Positions 8,493-16,981 of a stretch of DNA of 64,000 nt are shown here, in pieces. The translations under genes and the position numbers were made by a program. The notes beneath the pieces are model-generated. The model made no database searches. It was not told the DNA's origin and saw only the letters and a list, made by a program, of their open reading frames with translations. Source of the DNA: Hoeflea_A sp965204935 (lineage in GTDB: Bacteria; Pseudomonadota; Alphaproteobacteria; Rhizobiales; Rhizobiaceae); the NCBI RefSeq assembly GCF_965204935.1, contig NZ_CBDBFO010000002.1; one strand, given 5' to 3'. Position 1 is the stretch's first letter. Every line of letters begins with the position of its first letter.

Positions 8493-9578
8493 GTAACTGC
8501 TCACCCCCACTTTAAGTCCCCGAGATTCAACGGCGGTTTCAGACCCACTAGCTCAATCGAGATGCCTTTTTGGCCTCGGAGTGGTGCGACGATTTGAATC
8601 GGCTATTAACGATCCCCTCATTGCGATTTTCGTGATTCTATCGGGTTATGACACGTGTTCGATTGATTTGGGAAAAGCCGCATTGGGGTGGTCTTTCAGT
8701 CAAGGCTACTCGCTGCATTTGGAAGCCTGAAAAGGCGATGCGGCCACCGCATGGCCTGATGTCCATGGCATCGCGGGCGGACTGATGGCAAGCGTGAATG
8801 GCACTTCCCTGCGTGAAGAGTTCGATGCTGCCAGGGCGCGCATTGCCGCGCTGCGCAAAGCGGGCAGGATTTCAGATGACGTCGATGCGGTTATTGGCGT
8901 GTTGTGCAGCTTGCTGGGCATCCTGATCGCCATCTTTCTGGAAAAGACGACCAGGAAGACCGGCAAGAACTCCAGTATTGCGCCGTCGCAGACGGATAAG
9001 GACAACACCGGGAAACGGAGCAAAAAGGCTTCCGGCAAGGGTGTGGCGCCGAACTGGATGACGGGCGAAAACCTTCGCAAGGTCACCGTCGGGGAAACCT
9101 CCACCGTCCAGGTTTGTGACAGTTGCGGGGCTGATCTCTCAGACGTCGAACCCTCGGCGCGCGAGGAACGCATCCATCTCGATATCATGTTCGAGGTTGT
9201 CGAGAAAAAGGTCGTCGCAGAAACCAGGGACTGCCCCAAATGCCGCACCCGAACCAAGGGGCGTTTCCCTGAAAACATGCCGGGGCCTTTGCAATATGGC
9301 GTTGGCTTTCAGGCCTTCGTGATCAACCTGCTGATTGCCCAGATGCTGTCTTTGCGCCGCGCCGTCGAACTGGTGCGGGCCATCTCTGGCGTCAGGATGT
9401 CGCAGGCCACCTGCCTGGGCTACATCCAGCGACTGCACGAGGCGCTTGAACCCTGGGAAACGGCTGCCGCCGCACATCTTCTGACCCGCCCGGCCCTGCA
9501 TGCCGATGAGACCGGTTTCAGGGTCGACAGCAAAAACCAGTGGCTGCATGTGCTGACCGATGACTCCCTGACCCTCAT

Positions 9579-10962
9579 TTATGGATACCCCGGTGTCAAG
9601 CGATTTTCGAACGGTGATGTGAGCGTGTGATCGGATGCGGTCATTTATCAGGCCTCACAGTGCGGCTTTTTGTGCAGCCGCGGGCCGGTATGGTGATGCG
9701 CGAACCGGGTCCAAATCAAGTTCCAAAGCTATTTTGCCTTTTGGGTCAACATGGTTTTCCCGCTCCGGATCTTTCCGATCAATCTCCCATGCTATTCGTC
9801 GACCTCTTCACACGTCCCGGGCACCGACGCGAAGCGTTGCGCGATCCGCGCTTACGCTACCGCCTCCGGATTCCGATAATTCTCCTGTTTCGATATCATG
9901 GCCCAGATACCCCGTGCCATCCTGTTGGCCAGCGTGATCGCGACCAGAAGCTTCGGTTTTCGATCCAGCATTCTGGCCAGCCAGCTTCCCTTGCGAACCC
10001 CAAACCGCGTCGCCGCATTGATCACTGACATCGCCCCGATGATCAACAGGCTTCGGATGTCTTTCTGACCCATCTTCGAAACTTTCCCGAGCCGGTCCTT
10101 ACCGCCTGTCGAGCGCTGAAGCGGCACGAGACCCAGCCAGGCTGCGAAGTCACGCCCCCGTTTGAAGCAATTCATGTCCGGGGCAAAGGCCTCAATTGCC
10201 AGTGCCGTCTGCAACCCGACGCCCGGCATTGTTGTCAGCCTTCGCACTGTGCCGGATGCTTTCGCCTCCGTCTTGAGTTGCTTCGTCAGATCGAAAATCC
10301 TGGTCGCCAGCAGATCGATGTGCTCGGCATACATCCGGGCCGTGTTACGCACGAGGGCGGGCAGCCCATTGGTATCGTCGTCCAGCGCGGCTCTCAACTT
10401 CTTGATCCCCGCCTTGCTCTTCGGCCCGATCACGCCATATTCGGCGAGATGGCCGCGCAGCGCATTGATGGTCTGCGTGCGCTGCCTGACAAACATCTGC
10501 CGTGATCGGAACAGCATGCCGCGCGATTGCTGCTCGGTGGATTTCACCTCAACGAACCGCATGGTCGGCCGGGAGGCAGCTTCAGTGATCGCCTCAGCGT
10601 CTGCCCTGTCGTTTTTCTGCCTTTTGACAAAAGGTTTCACGTACTGAGGTGGAATCAGCTTCACCTCATGGCCCAACTTACCGATCTCGCGGCCCCAATC
10701 GTGAGCTGTGGCGCAGGCCTCCATCGCGACAATGCATCGGGGCTGCTGTGCAAGAAACGGCATGAACTGGGCGCGGCTCAACTTCTTGCGGTAGCCAACC
10801 GAGCCATCGGCTGTGGCTCCGTGGACCTGAAAAACCTGCTTTGCAAGATCAACGCCGATGATGCTAACTTCCGACATGTGGATACTCTCCCTTTGATTTG
10901 TGACGTTCAGTATAACGGCACCTGGCACATTACGATGCCTCCGGGCGGGGTATCCACACTAT
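9579..10962. mobile_element. IS110/IS1111-family element nested in the IS66 tnpC
   Basis: About 1.38 kb. Boundaries come from restoring the tnpC frame; 2 bp (AT) may be shared or duplicated, so each end is uncertain by about 2 bases. Sub-terminal inverted repeats TGGATACCCCG (9582-9592) and CGGGGTATCCA (10946-10956) are typical of the IS1111 branch, which carries short repeats slightly inside its ends and makes little or no target duplication. It encodes one DEDD transposase on the minus strand. Confidence 0.85.
9852..10877 (-). CDS. IS110/IS1111-family DEDD transposase (copy 1)
   Basis: A 341-aa transposase. The N-terminal DEDD (RuvC-like) domain is marked by IIGVDLAKQVFQVHG and VAMEACATAHDWG, followed by the DRADAEAI signature. 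The C-terminal transposase-20 domain has the MPGVGLQTALAIEAFA helix-hairpin-helix and the DFAAWLGLVPLQRSTGGK(D)RLG motif. ATG 10877 follows a GGGAGAG ribosome site. It appears full length and may be active. The copy at 30652-31677 is identical in protein sequence. Confidence 0.93.
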   Translation of the reverse strand: MSEVSIIGVDLAKQVFQVHGATADGSVGYRKKLSRAQFMPFLAQQPRCIVAMEACATAHDWGREIGKLGHEVKLIPPQYVKPFVKRQKNDRADAEAITEAASRPTMRFVEVKSTEQQSRGMLFRSRQMFVRQRTQTINALRGHLAEYGVIGPKSKAGIKKLRAALDDDTNGLPALVRNTARMYAEHIDLLATRIFDLTKQLKTEAKASGTVRRLTTMPGVGLQTALAIEAFAPDMNCFKRGRDFAAWLGLVPLQRSTGGKDRLGKVSKMGQKDIRSLLIIGAMSVINAATRFGVRKGSWLARMLDRKPKLLVAITLANRMARGIWAMISKQENYRNPEAVA

Positions 10963-11612
10963 CAAGTTCCTGCACCCCAGGCGCGGCAAGGAAGCGATAG
11001 AGGCATTCGGCATCATTCCGGTCTACACCGGGGTGTTGATCCATGATTGCTGGGCATCCTACCTTGCATACAGCCAGTGCAAGCATCAGCTATGCGGGTC
11101 GCATCTGCTTCGGGAACTGACCTTTGTCGTCGACTCCAGCAATTACCGTTGGGCGCGCCTGATGAGGAAGGTGTTGCGTGAGGTCTGCCATAAGGTCAAC
11201 AAGAGCGAGACCGGGGTGTTGAGCGAGGCCGAATGTCGCAAGATACGCAAAAGGTATCGGACCATTCTGACGCAAGGTGCCGGGGAAATGCCCGAAGTTC
11301 CTGCGAAACCGGAAGGTAAGCGCGGACGGGTCGCAAAGTCGGATGCCCACAACCTGCATGAGCGTCTGTTGAAACACGAGGACTCCGTGCTTCGCTTCAT
11401 GAGCGAACCCGATGTCAGCTTCACCAATAACGCGGGCGAGCAAAAAATCAGGATGGCAAAGGTCAAAATCAAAGTCTCGGGCTGCTTCCGGACAGACCGC
11501 TATGCACACGCCTGGTGCCGGATATCAAGCTACCTGAGTTCCATGGGTGCCCTCGGATATAATCCACTTGTCGCGATCCAGATCGCGCTGGCCGGAAATG
11601 CCGCCAATATGG

Positions 11613-11981
11613 TCAAATCACACTATGCTCAAGACGCGTGACGGGGTGAGCAGTTACTTTTTTCCTTTCATGATCTTTCACCGCCCGCTGCAGTTCGAGC
11701 AGCCTGTCGTCCCAGAAGCGGTTGAAGTAATTCACCCAGTCGGCAACCGGTTTGAGACCGACAGGTTCCAGGTGGTTGATGCGTTCGCGACCTTCCGGCC
11801 GCACCGAGATGAGCTGACCTTCCTCGAGGACCGTGAGATGCTTCTTGACCGCGGCGCGTGTGATCGAGAATTGATCCGCAACCTCGGCAATGGTCATGTC
11901 ACGGCTGCTGAGATGCATCAGGATATCGCGTCGTGTCGGGTCCGCCAGCGCCCTGAAAGCGCCCTGAAGTTCCTCGTTCAT
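11613..11981 (-). CDS. ArsR-family regulator with IS-derived C-terminal tail
   Basis: A 122-aa winged-HTH repressor of the ArsR type (FRALADPTRRDILMHLSSRDMTIAEVADQFSITRAAVKKHLTVLEEGQLI) without the Cys metal-site pattern of true arsenic sensors. It belongs to the group paired with AHSA1/SRPBCC genes. GGAGGT lies upstream of ATG 11981. The native protein ended in KKYD just beyond the IS junction; the insertion replaces the last 2 residues with about 14 encoded by the IS end (VTAHPVTRLEHSVI). The HTH is intact. Two operator-like repeats at 12026-12070 upstream suggest autoregulation. Confidence 0.85.
   Translation of the reverse strand: MNEELQGAFRALADPTRRDILMHLSSRDMTIAEVADQFSITRAAVKKHLTVLEEGQLISVRPEGRERINHLEPVGLKPVADWVNYFNRFWDDRLLELQRAVKDHERKKVTAHPVTRLEHSVI
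11658..11665. repeat. 8-bp target site duplication, right of IS copy 1
   Basis: TTTTTTCC, identical to 8485-8492, directly follows the right inverted repeat. Confidence 0.9.
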
Positions 11982-12025
11982 ATCGGCACCTCCGGCGTCG
12001 TGAATTGAAACATTGAACTCTCCAT

Positions 12026-12070
12026 ATAATACCAAACGGTATCATTTAATATAATACCAAAAGGTATCAC
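12026..12070. promoter_or_regulatory. Tandem operator-like repeats upstream of arsR
   Basis: Two near-identical 20-bp units at 12026-12045 and 12051-12070, each with the dyad ATACC-N4-GGTAT, are spaced 25 bp start to start in front of the arsR gene. Dyads of this kind are typical ArsR-family binding sites. Autoregulation of arsR is the simplest reading. Confidence 0.6.
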
Positions 12071-12104
12071 GTCAAGAGGTCAATGTTACGAAACGGGGAT
12101 CTGC

Positions 12105-13328
12105 TTAAAGAGCGACGAAGAAACGGATGATGATGGCGTTGGCAAGGTCGACGAAGAACGCTGAAACCATCGGAAGGATAATGAAGGCCAGCGGCGCCGG
12201 GCCGTACCGTTTGGTCACCGAGGACATGTTGGCGATGGCCGTCGGAGTGGCGCCCAGCGTGAAGCCCGCGAAACCGGAGCTCAGCACCGCAGCCGTATAG
12301 TTGCCACCCATGATCCTGAAGAAAAGGAATATGATGAAAAGGCTCGTGCCGATCACCTGAAGCGCAAGGACACTGAGCAACGGACCGCCAAGGCCGGCGA
12401 GCGTCCACAACTGCATGCTCATCAGCGACATTGCCAGGAAGATCGACAGCGAATAGTCGGAAATGACGGCAAGCGCGCGCGTACGTGCCGGCCAGGGCAA
12501 ACCCGGAAAAATGAACGGCACAGTGTTTGACATGACAATAGCCACCAGCAGGCAGGACACGAAAAGCGGCAGCTTCAGCCCGGCTGCGACAATCGCCTCG
12601 TTCACCGCATAGCCGATGATGATCGCGACATAGATGGCCAGGATCGAACGCATCAGGCTGATATGGTTGACCGCGCCCGATTCCTTGTTGTCGGTCTGGT
12701 AGGGCAGTCCGACAATCGGACCGCTTGAAGCCTTTGCCTCCAGGTCGTGCCGGTCAATGAGAAGCTTGGCAATCGGACCGCCGATCAGCGCCGCGCAGAC
12801 CAGACCCAGTGTGGCGGCGGCAATGCCGATCTCTTCGGCGGCGGCAAAACCCGTCATTTCCCGGACCGTCGGACCCCAGGCGATCGCGGTCCCGTGACCG
12901 CCGATCAACGCCGCAGAACCCAGCAAGACGCCAAGCGGCGAGGGCAGGTCGAAAATGATCGCGCCGAGCAGACCGACGCAGTTTTGCAAGACAATGAAGG
13001 CAAGGGTTGTCACCAGCAATATACCCAGCATCCGCCCGCCGGCTATCAGGTCCGCGAACCGGGCATTGAGCCCGATCGTCGTGAAGAAAATCACCAGCAA
13101 CTCGTCTCGTGTATCCAGGTTGAAGGTGATTTCGATGTCGAGCCAGGAGAATGCGAACCAGGTCATCAGGGCGGCGGCGAGCCCGCCGGCCACAGGTTCG
13201 GGTATATTGTAGTTCTTCAGGAAGGCAACGCGCCGGTTCAGGAACGCGCCCAGAAAAAAGACGATAATGCCGACCGTGACAGCCGGAAAATCCGGGATCT
13301 CGATCGTATGCAACGAGGCGTTCGTCAC
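12105..13328 (-). CDS. gltS: Sodium/glutamate symporter (GltS family)
   Basis: A 407-aa inner-membrane protein with about 10-12 hydrophobic segments in two inverted halves. Family motifs are GGHGTAIAWGP in the first half and GFAGFTLGATPTAIANM in the second. It should couple glutamate uptake to sodium. The start is a GTG at 13328 with GGAG upstream; an ATG at 13340 is in another frame. It follows the MFS gene on the same strand after 211 bp, so a separate promoter is likely. Exact substrate is family-based. Confidence 0.85.
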   Translation of the reverse strand: MTNASLHTIEIPDFPAVTVGIIVFFLGAFLNRRVAFLKNYNIPEPVAGGLAAALMTWFAFSWLDIEITFNLDTRDELLVIFFTTIGLNARFADLIAGGRMLGILLVTTLAFIVLQNCVGLLGAIIFDLPSPLGVLLGSAALIGGHGTAIAWGPTVREMTGFAAAEEIGIAAATLGLVCAALIGGPIAKLLIDRHDLEAKASSGPIVGLPYQTDNKESGAVNHISLMRSILAIYVAIIIGYAVNEAIVAAGLKLPLFVSCLLVAIVMSNTVPFIFPGLPWPARTRALAVISDYSLSIFLAMSLMSMQLWTLAGLGGPLLSVLALQVIGTSLFIIFLFFRIMGGNYTAAVLSSGFAGFTLGATPTAIANMSSVTKRYGPAPLAFIILPMVSAFFVDLANAIIIRFFVAL

Positions 13329-13539
13329 CGGGTGACTCCATTTCGGTTTTCGTGTCGGTGACTAATGCCTGACCGGGCATGCGAATGCAAAACGGTTGGC
13401 GTTTTGGTCCTCCTATTTGTGTTCTTGGACAATGCGCATCTCGAAACAGCTTCGGGGTTGTGCGCAGTATTCAAGCAACGCGGCGCCCGCCTTGTACGTT
13501 TCGCCTGTTTGAAGACCGGACGTGCGGCTGTGGAGAGTT

Positions 13540-14772
13540 TTATGCGGCGTAGGCTGAACGCCGGTAGAGGGCCACAAGAGCCAGTACCGCAAGCAGCCCG
13601 AGGAATGCCATGGCGCCGGCACAGGCAATCGCGAGATCGTAGCCTCCGAGTTGCCAGAGCCAAGCGCCGATAAATGGCGCTATCGCGAAACTCGCGAGAT
13701 ATGGCATGGCAAGCAGGCCGGAGATCGAACCGAAGCCCGCATGACCCAGCGTTTCGGCGGTGACGACAGGCTTCAGGATGTTGGTCAGACCGTAGGCTGC
13801 GCCCTGCAGCGCTGCAAATCCGAATGCCAGCGCTGGCGATGCACCTGCGTTGAGAAGCAACAGCGATGCAATCGTGATTCCGCCAAAACAGACCAAAGTC
13901 ATCGTCAAGGCGCTCACGCGGTGTTCAATGCGCATCATGGCAAGGCGGCCAGCCACCTGCATGGGTCCGATGACAGAGGCGACAGTAACTGCGAGTGCCT
14001 GCTCGAGGCCGCGGTCGGACAGGATCGGAATAATGTGATTGAGCAACAATCCGTGATTCAGCCCGATCATCGGAAAGGAAAAGGCCAGCAGCCAGAAAGC
14101 CGGGCGCCGCATGGCAATACGAACTGCAGCACGGTCGCTCTGTTTGCGCTCATGCGTGTGGACGGTTCGATCGCCGCGATGCAGGATCGTTGCGCCGGCG
14201 AACATCAGCGGCGCGCCGATGGCGGCGACAGCTGCGGCAAAAACCAGCACCGCACCACGCCAACCCAAAACGTCCGACAGCCATGCGCCAGCAGGAAAGG
14301 CAATGGTTGAGGCAAATCCGGCACAAAGCGAGATTCGCGTGATTGCACCACGCGCCGACGTGCCCATCGTTCGGGTGACAAAGGCAAAGCACGGTTCGTA
14401 AAGGCTCGCTGCCTGGGCCATGCCAATCAGTGCCCACAGCGTTATGAAGGCTGCCTTGCTGTCCGCGCCGGCCAATAAGGCGAGGAGGCCGGCGCCGCCC
14501 AGGCACCCCGTAGTCAACAAAACTCGGCCCCTGCCAGCATCTATTATTCGCCCGGCCAGCGGGGACAGAATTGCCGATACCAGGACAGCCGCGGTCAGGC
14601 CAAGCGCCAGATCGGTTTTCGCCCAGCCGAGACTTTCCTCCCAGGAAAGAAGCAGAGCGGCGAAACTGTAAAAAAGTCCGGCCCAAACGATAGTTTGCCC
14701 GCTAGCAAGCAGCCAGACGGCCAAGCGGGCACGCCCGTGCACGGCTTCCCCGTAGTCCGTCGGTGACGTCAT
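13540..14772 (-). CDS. MFS transporter, possibly linked to the ArsP-type permease
   Basis: A 410-aa major facilitator superfamily protein with 12 predicted membrane segments and the loop-2/3 signature-like AGRIIDAGRGRVLL. Its ATG at 14772 is 30 bp downstream of the ArsP-type permease gene on the same strand, so the two are probably one transcript. MFS genes occur often in arsenic-resistance operons, but the substrate cannot be told from sequence. Confidence 0.75.
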   Translation of the reverse strand: MTSPTDYGEAVHGRARLAVWLLASGQTIVWAGLFYSFAALLLSWEESLGWAKTDLALGLTAAVLVSAILSPLAGRIIDAGRGRVLLTTGCLGGAGLLALLAGADSKAAFITLWALIGMAQAASLYEPCFAFVTRTMGTSARGAITRISLCAGFASTIAFPAGAWLSDVLGWRGAVLVFAAAVAAIGAPLMFAGATILHRGDRTVHTHERKQSDRAAVRIAMRRPAFWLLAFSFPMIGLNHGLLLNHIIPILSDRGLEQALAVTVASVIGPMQVAGRLAMMRIEHRVSALTMTLVCFGGITIASLLLLNAGASPALAFGFAALQGAAYGLTNILKPVVTAETLGHAGFGSISGLLAMPYLASFAIAPFIGAWLWQLGGYDLAIACAGAMAFLGLLAVLALVALYRRSAYAA

Positions 14773-14802
14773 TTAGGCGTATCGCGCTCCAAGCAGGCCT
14801 GA

Positions 14803-15849
14803 TCAGATGATGAGTTGGAAGATGATGCCTGATCCGATCGCGCCGAGCAATCCCAATCCCAGATAGCTGGCGAAGACACCGCGTTTGACCAGCGACCAGA
14901 CGGCCGCCATCGCCGGGATGGAGCTGACCGCGCCCGCGACCATGAAGGCCATGGCGGCGCCGGCGCTCATGCCCTGTTCCATCAGGCCGGCGAGCAGTGG
15001 CGGCGCGACGTAGCCGTTGAGATAGGCCGGCATGCCGACGACGGCTGCGGTTGCGATGGAACCGACCCCGTTGCCGCCCACTGCGGCGACAATCAGCGAG
15101 GCGGGGACATAGGTGACAAGAAGAGCCTCCAACACATAGGCAAGGGCCAACCACTTCAGGAGAAACAAAGCGTTGGAGGCAAACTCGTTGCGAAAGACGC
15201 CGCGACGGCTGTCGTTTCGCCAGAAGGACCATTGGGGCTTGCCTTCGAAAGGCGATGGGCCGCATCCGCATCCGCCCTGTGAACGTTGACGCAGCGGATT
15301 TGAAAACAGCCCGGCAGCCAGGGCGGCCTTGATGGCAAAACCGCCAGCCAGTCCGAGCAGAACCGCCGAAACCGCCTTGCCGACGGCGAATGGCCAGCCG
15401 AGCGCACTTGCTGTAATGATCAGCGTTGGCGGATCGACAAGCGGTGATGAGAGCCAGAAGGCCATGACCGCCGACAGCGGTGCGCCAAGCGCCAGCAGCC
15501 CGGCGATAAACGGTATGACTTCGCATGAGCAAAATGGCGCGAGGCCGCCGAGCAGGGCGGCAAGCACGATCATGCGGTTTTCCCGGCCCTCGAACGCACG
15601 CGCCACATAGGCCTCGGCGCCGGCCGCCTTCAGCCATGCGATCATCAGGACCGCCACAAAGATATAGGGAAGGGTGCCGACAAAGGCGCGCGCGGCAAAC
15701 TCGATGACCGGTACGGTATTGGCCTGGTCAAAGACGAATACCAGCAGTGGTGCCACGATCACAACGGTCCATGGCGACCTGAGCCGCGCAAGAAACTGCC
15801 ACTGGTCGCGCGCCACCGGTTGTGGCGATTGTTGCGTGATGTCGGACAA
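14803..15849 (-). CDS. ArsP/DUF318-family permease
   Basis: A 348-aa inner-membrane permease of the ArsP_1 (DUF318) family, whose characterised members export trivalent organoarsenicals. Two half-repeats are visible: the conserved GGLAPFCSCEVIPFIAGLL motif in the first half and GMPAYLNGYVAPPLLAGLMEQG in the second, with a Cys-containing central loop (GGCGCG). The start is TTG at 15849 with GGAG 8 bases upstream. An ArsR-type palindrome lies in front at 15883-15906. Substrate is inferred; some family members act on other metals or metalloids. Confidence 0.75.
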   Translation of the reverse strand: MSDITQQSPQPVARDQWQFLARLRSPWTVVIVAPLLVFVFDQANTVPVIEFAARAFVGTLPYIFVAVLMIAWLKAAGAEAYVARAFEGRENRMIVLAALLGGLAPFCSCEVIPFIAGLLALGAPLSAVMAFWLSSPLVDPPTLIITASALGWPFAVGKAVSAVLLGLAGGFAIKAALAAGLFSNPLRQRSQGGCGCGPSPFEGKPQWSFWRNDSRRGVFRNEFASNALFLLKWLALAYVLEALLVTYVPASLIVAAVGGNGVGSIATAAVVGMPAYLNGYVAPPLLAGLMEQGMSAGAAMAFMVAGAVSSIPAMAAVWSLVKRGVFASYLGLGLLGAIGSGIIFQLII

Positions 15850-15882
15850 TTCGTCAGCTCCTTCGGAACGCCTGTGATGCCA

Positions 15883-15906
15883 ATATAACTATAAATCTAG
15901 TTATAT
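15883..15906. promoter_or_regulatory. ArsR/SmtB-type palindrome upstream of the permease
   Basis: Perfect 9-bp inverted repeat ATATAACTA and TAGTTATAT around a 6-base centre, 34 bp upstream of the TTG start. The AT-rich imperfect-dyad form is typical of ArsR/SmtB metal-sensor operators. No cognate ArsR gene lies next to it, and the window's own arsR has differently built operators. Confidence 0.55.
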
Positions 15907-15931
15907 CGAAAATTAGTGACCGTCAAGGCAT

Positions 15932-16345
15932 TCAAGAAGTTTTGTGCAAGCTACTTTCCTCGGCGAAGCTGGAAAGGATCGGACAGTCCGGCCGATCGTC
16001 CCCATGACAGGCATCGGCCAGGTGAGACAGCTCCCGGTGCAGCAGTTCGAGTTCCTGCATCTTGCGTTCTATTTCTGCGATGCGCTGTATGGCCAGCTTC
16101 TTGACTTCGCGGCTCGGCCGATCCCGGTCCTCATAGAGATTGAGCAATTCGCGGCATTCGTCGACGGAGAAACCGAAAGCCCGCGCCCGGCGCACGAATA
16201 CCAGTTTGCTGAGCTCGGTGTCGCTGTAAAGACGATAGCCCGACTGCGACCGTGCGTCCGGTTTCACGAGGCCGATATCAGCGTAGTAACGCACTGTTTT
16301 TGTCGACAGGCCGGCAGCCCGTGCGACATCACCGATCGTGAACAT
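15932..16345 (-). CDS. MerR-family regulator, CueR/HmrR-like
   Basis: A 137-aa MerR-type activator. The HTH is FTIGDVARAAGLSTKTVRYYADIGLVKP, followed by a dimerisation coiled coil and a C-terminal metal loop with C113 and C121 (ACHGDDRPDC). Serine (S78) stands where zinc and mercury sensors carry a cysteine, which is the CueR pattern for monovalent copper or silver. The ATG at 16345 lies within the gap shared with the divergent gene at 16417. The operator-promoter at 16356-16386 fits regulation of that gene. Confidence 0.8.
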   Translation of the reverse strand: MFTIGDVARAAGLSTKTVRYYADIGLVKPDARSQSGYRLYSDTELSKLVFVRRARAFGFSVDECRELLNLYEDRDRPSREVKKLAIQRIAEIERKMQELELLHRELSHLADACHGDDRPDCPILSSFAEESSLHKTS

Positions 16346-16355
16346 GCAAACCTCC

Positions 16356-16386
16356 TTGACCTTCCAGCAACTGGAAGGATTACAGA
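16356..16386 (+). promoter_or_regulatory. MerR-type promoter with long spacer
   Basis: A -35 box TTGACC (16356-16361) and a -10 box TACAGA (16381-16386) are separated by 19 bp, the over-long spacing that MerR-family activators correct by twisting DNA. The spacer holds a perfect dyad CCTTCCAG-CAA-CTGGAAGG. It points toward the DUF4396 gene. Confidence 0.75.
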
Positions 16387-16416
16387 ACCAGATGTTCTGG
16401 CCAAAGGAAACACCCG

Positions 16417-16863
16417 ATGACACTGGTGGATGCAGTTTCAACAATCAGCTGGCGTTGTTCTCACACATGGCGGCGCGCCTCGGTTAACACGCTCTGGTGC
16501 CTGGCCGGCTGCTCAATCGGTGATATAGGGACGATTCTGTTTTTTCAGCTCACCGGTATTCCGTGGCCGACCCTCGCCATCATGGCGCTGGCGATCACCA
16601 ATGGGCTGCTGACCTCCATTGCGCTTGAGACCGTGATCCTGTCGCGGCAAATGCGGCTTTCGCTTGCTTTCAGGACCGCCTGCGGCATGTCGCTGATTTC
16701 CATGATCGCGATGGAAGCGGCCATGAATGCCGTGGATGTTGCCATCATGGGTGGTGCCAGGCTCACCTTGTGGATACTGCCGATCATGTGGCTTGCCGGA
16801 TTCCTCGCCCCGCTGCCTTACAACTACTGGAGACTGAAAGCGCTGGGCAAGAGCTGTCACTGA
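16417..16863 (+). CDS. DUF4396-family membrane protein
   Basis: A 148-aa protein with about four membrane segments (WCLAGCSIGDIGTILFF, TLAIMALAITNGLLTSIAL, a Met-rich segment MSLISMIAMEAAMNAVDVAIM and LWILPIMWLAGFLAPLPY). Its Met/Cys/His-rich helices match the DUF4396 family, which is often found with copper genes. The CueR-like gene and MerR-type promoter upstream make a copper or silver role likely, but this is inferred from context. AAAGGAAA precedes ATG 16417. Confidence 0.65.
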   Translation: MTLVDAVSTISWRCSHTWRRASVNTLWCLAGCSIGDIGTILFFQLTGIPWPTLAIMALAITNGLLTSIALETVILSRQMRLSLAFRTACGMSLISMIAMEAAMNAVDVAIMGGARLTLWILPIMWLAGFLAPLPYNYWRLKALGKSCH

Positions 16864-16948
16864 ATTATTCAATTAAATCAGATGAATAAGGAAGAAATGT
16901 ACTACGGGAATTCACAACGTCTGTCCCGATAAGCGAGAAATTGACTTG

Positions 16949-16970
16949 ATTCCGAAAGCGCTTTCGGAAT
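16949..16970. promoter_or_regulatory. LacI-type operator upstream of the LacI gene
   Basis: A perfect palindrome whose 20-bp core is TTCCGAAAGCGCTTTCGGAA, centred on the CG step typical of LacI/GalR sites. A TTGACT -35-like box ends 3 bp before it, so a bound repressor would block this promoter. Confidence 0.85.
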
Positions 16971-16981
16971 ACACTTGATGC

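Larger units (their letters stand above)
8785..11641 (+). pseudogene. tnpC: IS66 TnpC transposase split by the inner IS
   Basis: The N-terminal part (8785-9578) holds a leucine-rich helix, the Cys4 zinc-finger-like segment VCDSCGADL/CPKCRTRTKG and the first DDE aspartate in LHADETGFRVD. The C-terminal part (10963-11641) holds IHDCWASYL with the second aspartate, SHLLREL, and FTNNAGEQKIRMAKVKIKVSG with the catalytic glutamate region. Removing 9579-10962 joins them in frame (1473 bases, 490 aa) through TLIKFLHPRRGKEAIE. As it stands the first part reads into the inner IS and stops at 9630, so no active transposase should be made from this copy. Confidence 0.9.
8493..11657. mobile_element. IS66-family element, copy 1, interrupted by an IS110/IS1111-family element
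   Basis: The element is 3165 bp, bounded by perfect 15-bp terminal inverted repeats GTAACTGCTCACCCC (8493-8507) and GGGGTGAGCAGTTAC (11643-11657), with an 8-bp target duplication outside. It carries a single TnpC-type gene and no tnpA or tnpB, as in the ISBst12-like branch of IS66. Without the inner insertion the element would be about 1.78 kb. A second copy lies at 29293-32457. The two differ at one visible position (11296 A, 32096 C). The insertion separated an arsR gene from its AHSA1-like partner. Confidence 0.92.

Noticed and set aside
11033..11641. A separate 202-aa IS66 protein gene
   Set aside because: It is the C-terminal half of the split tnpC; the frames join exactly when the inner IS is removed.
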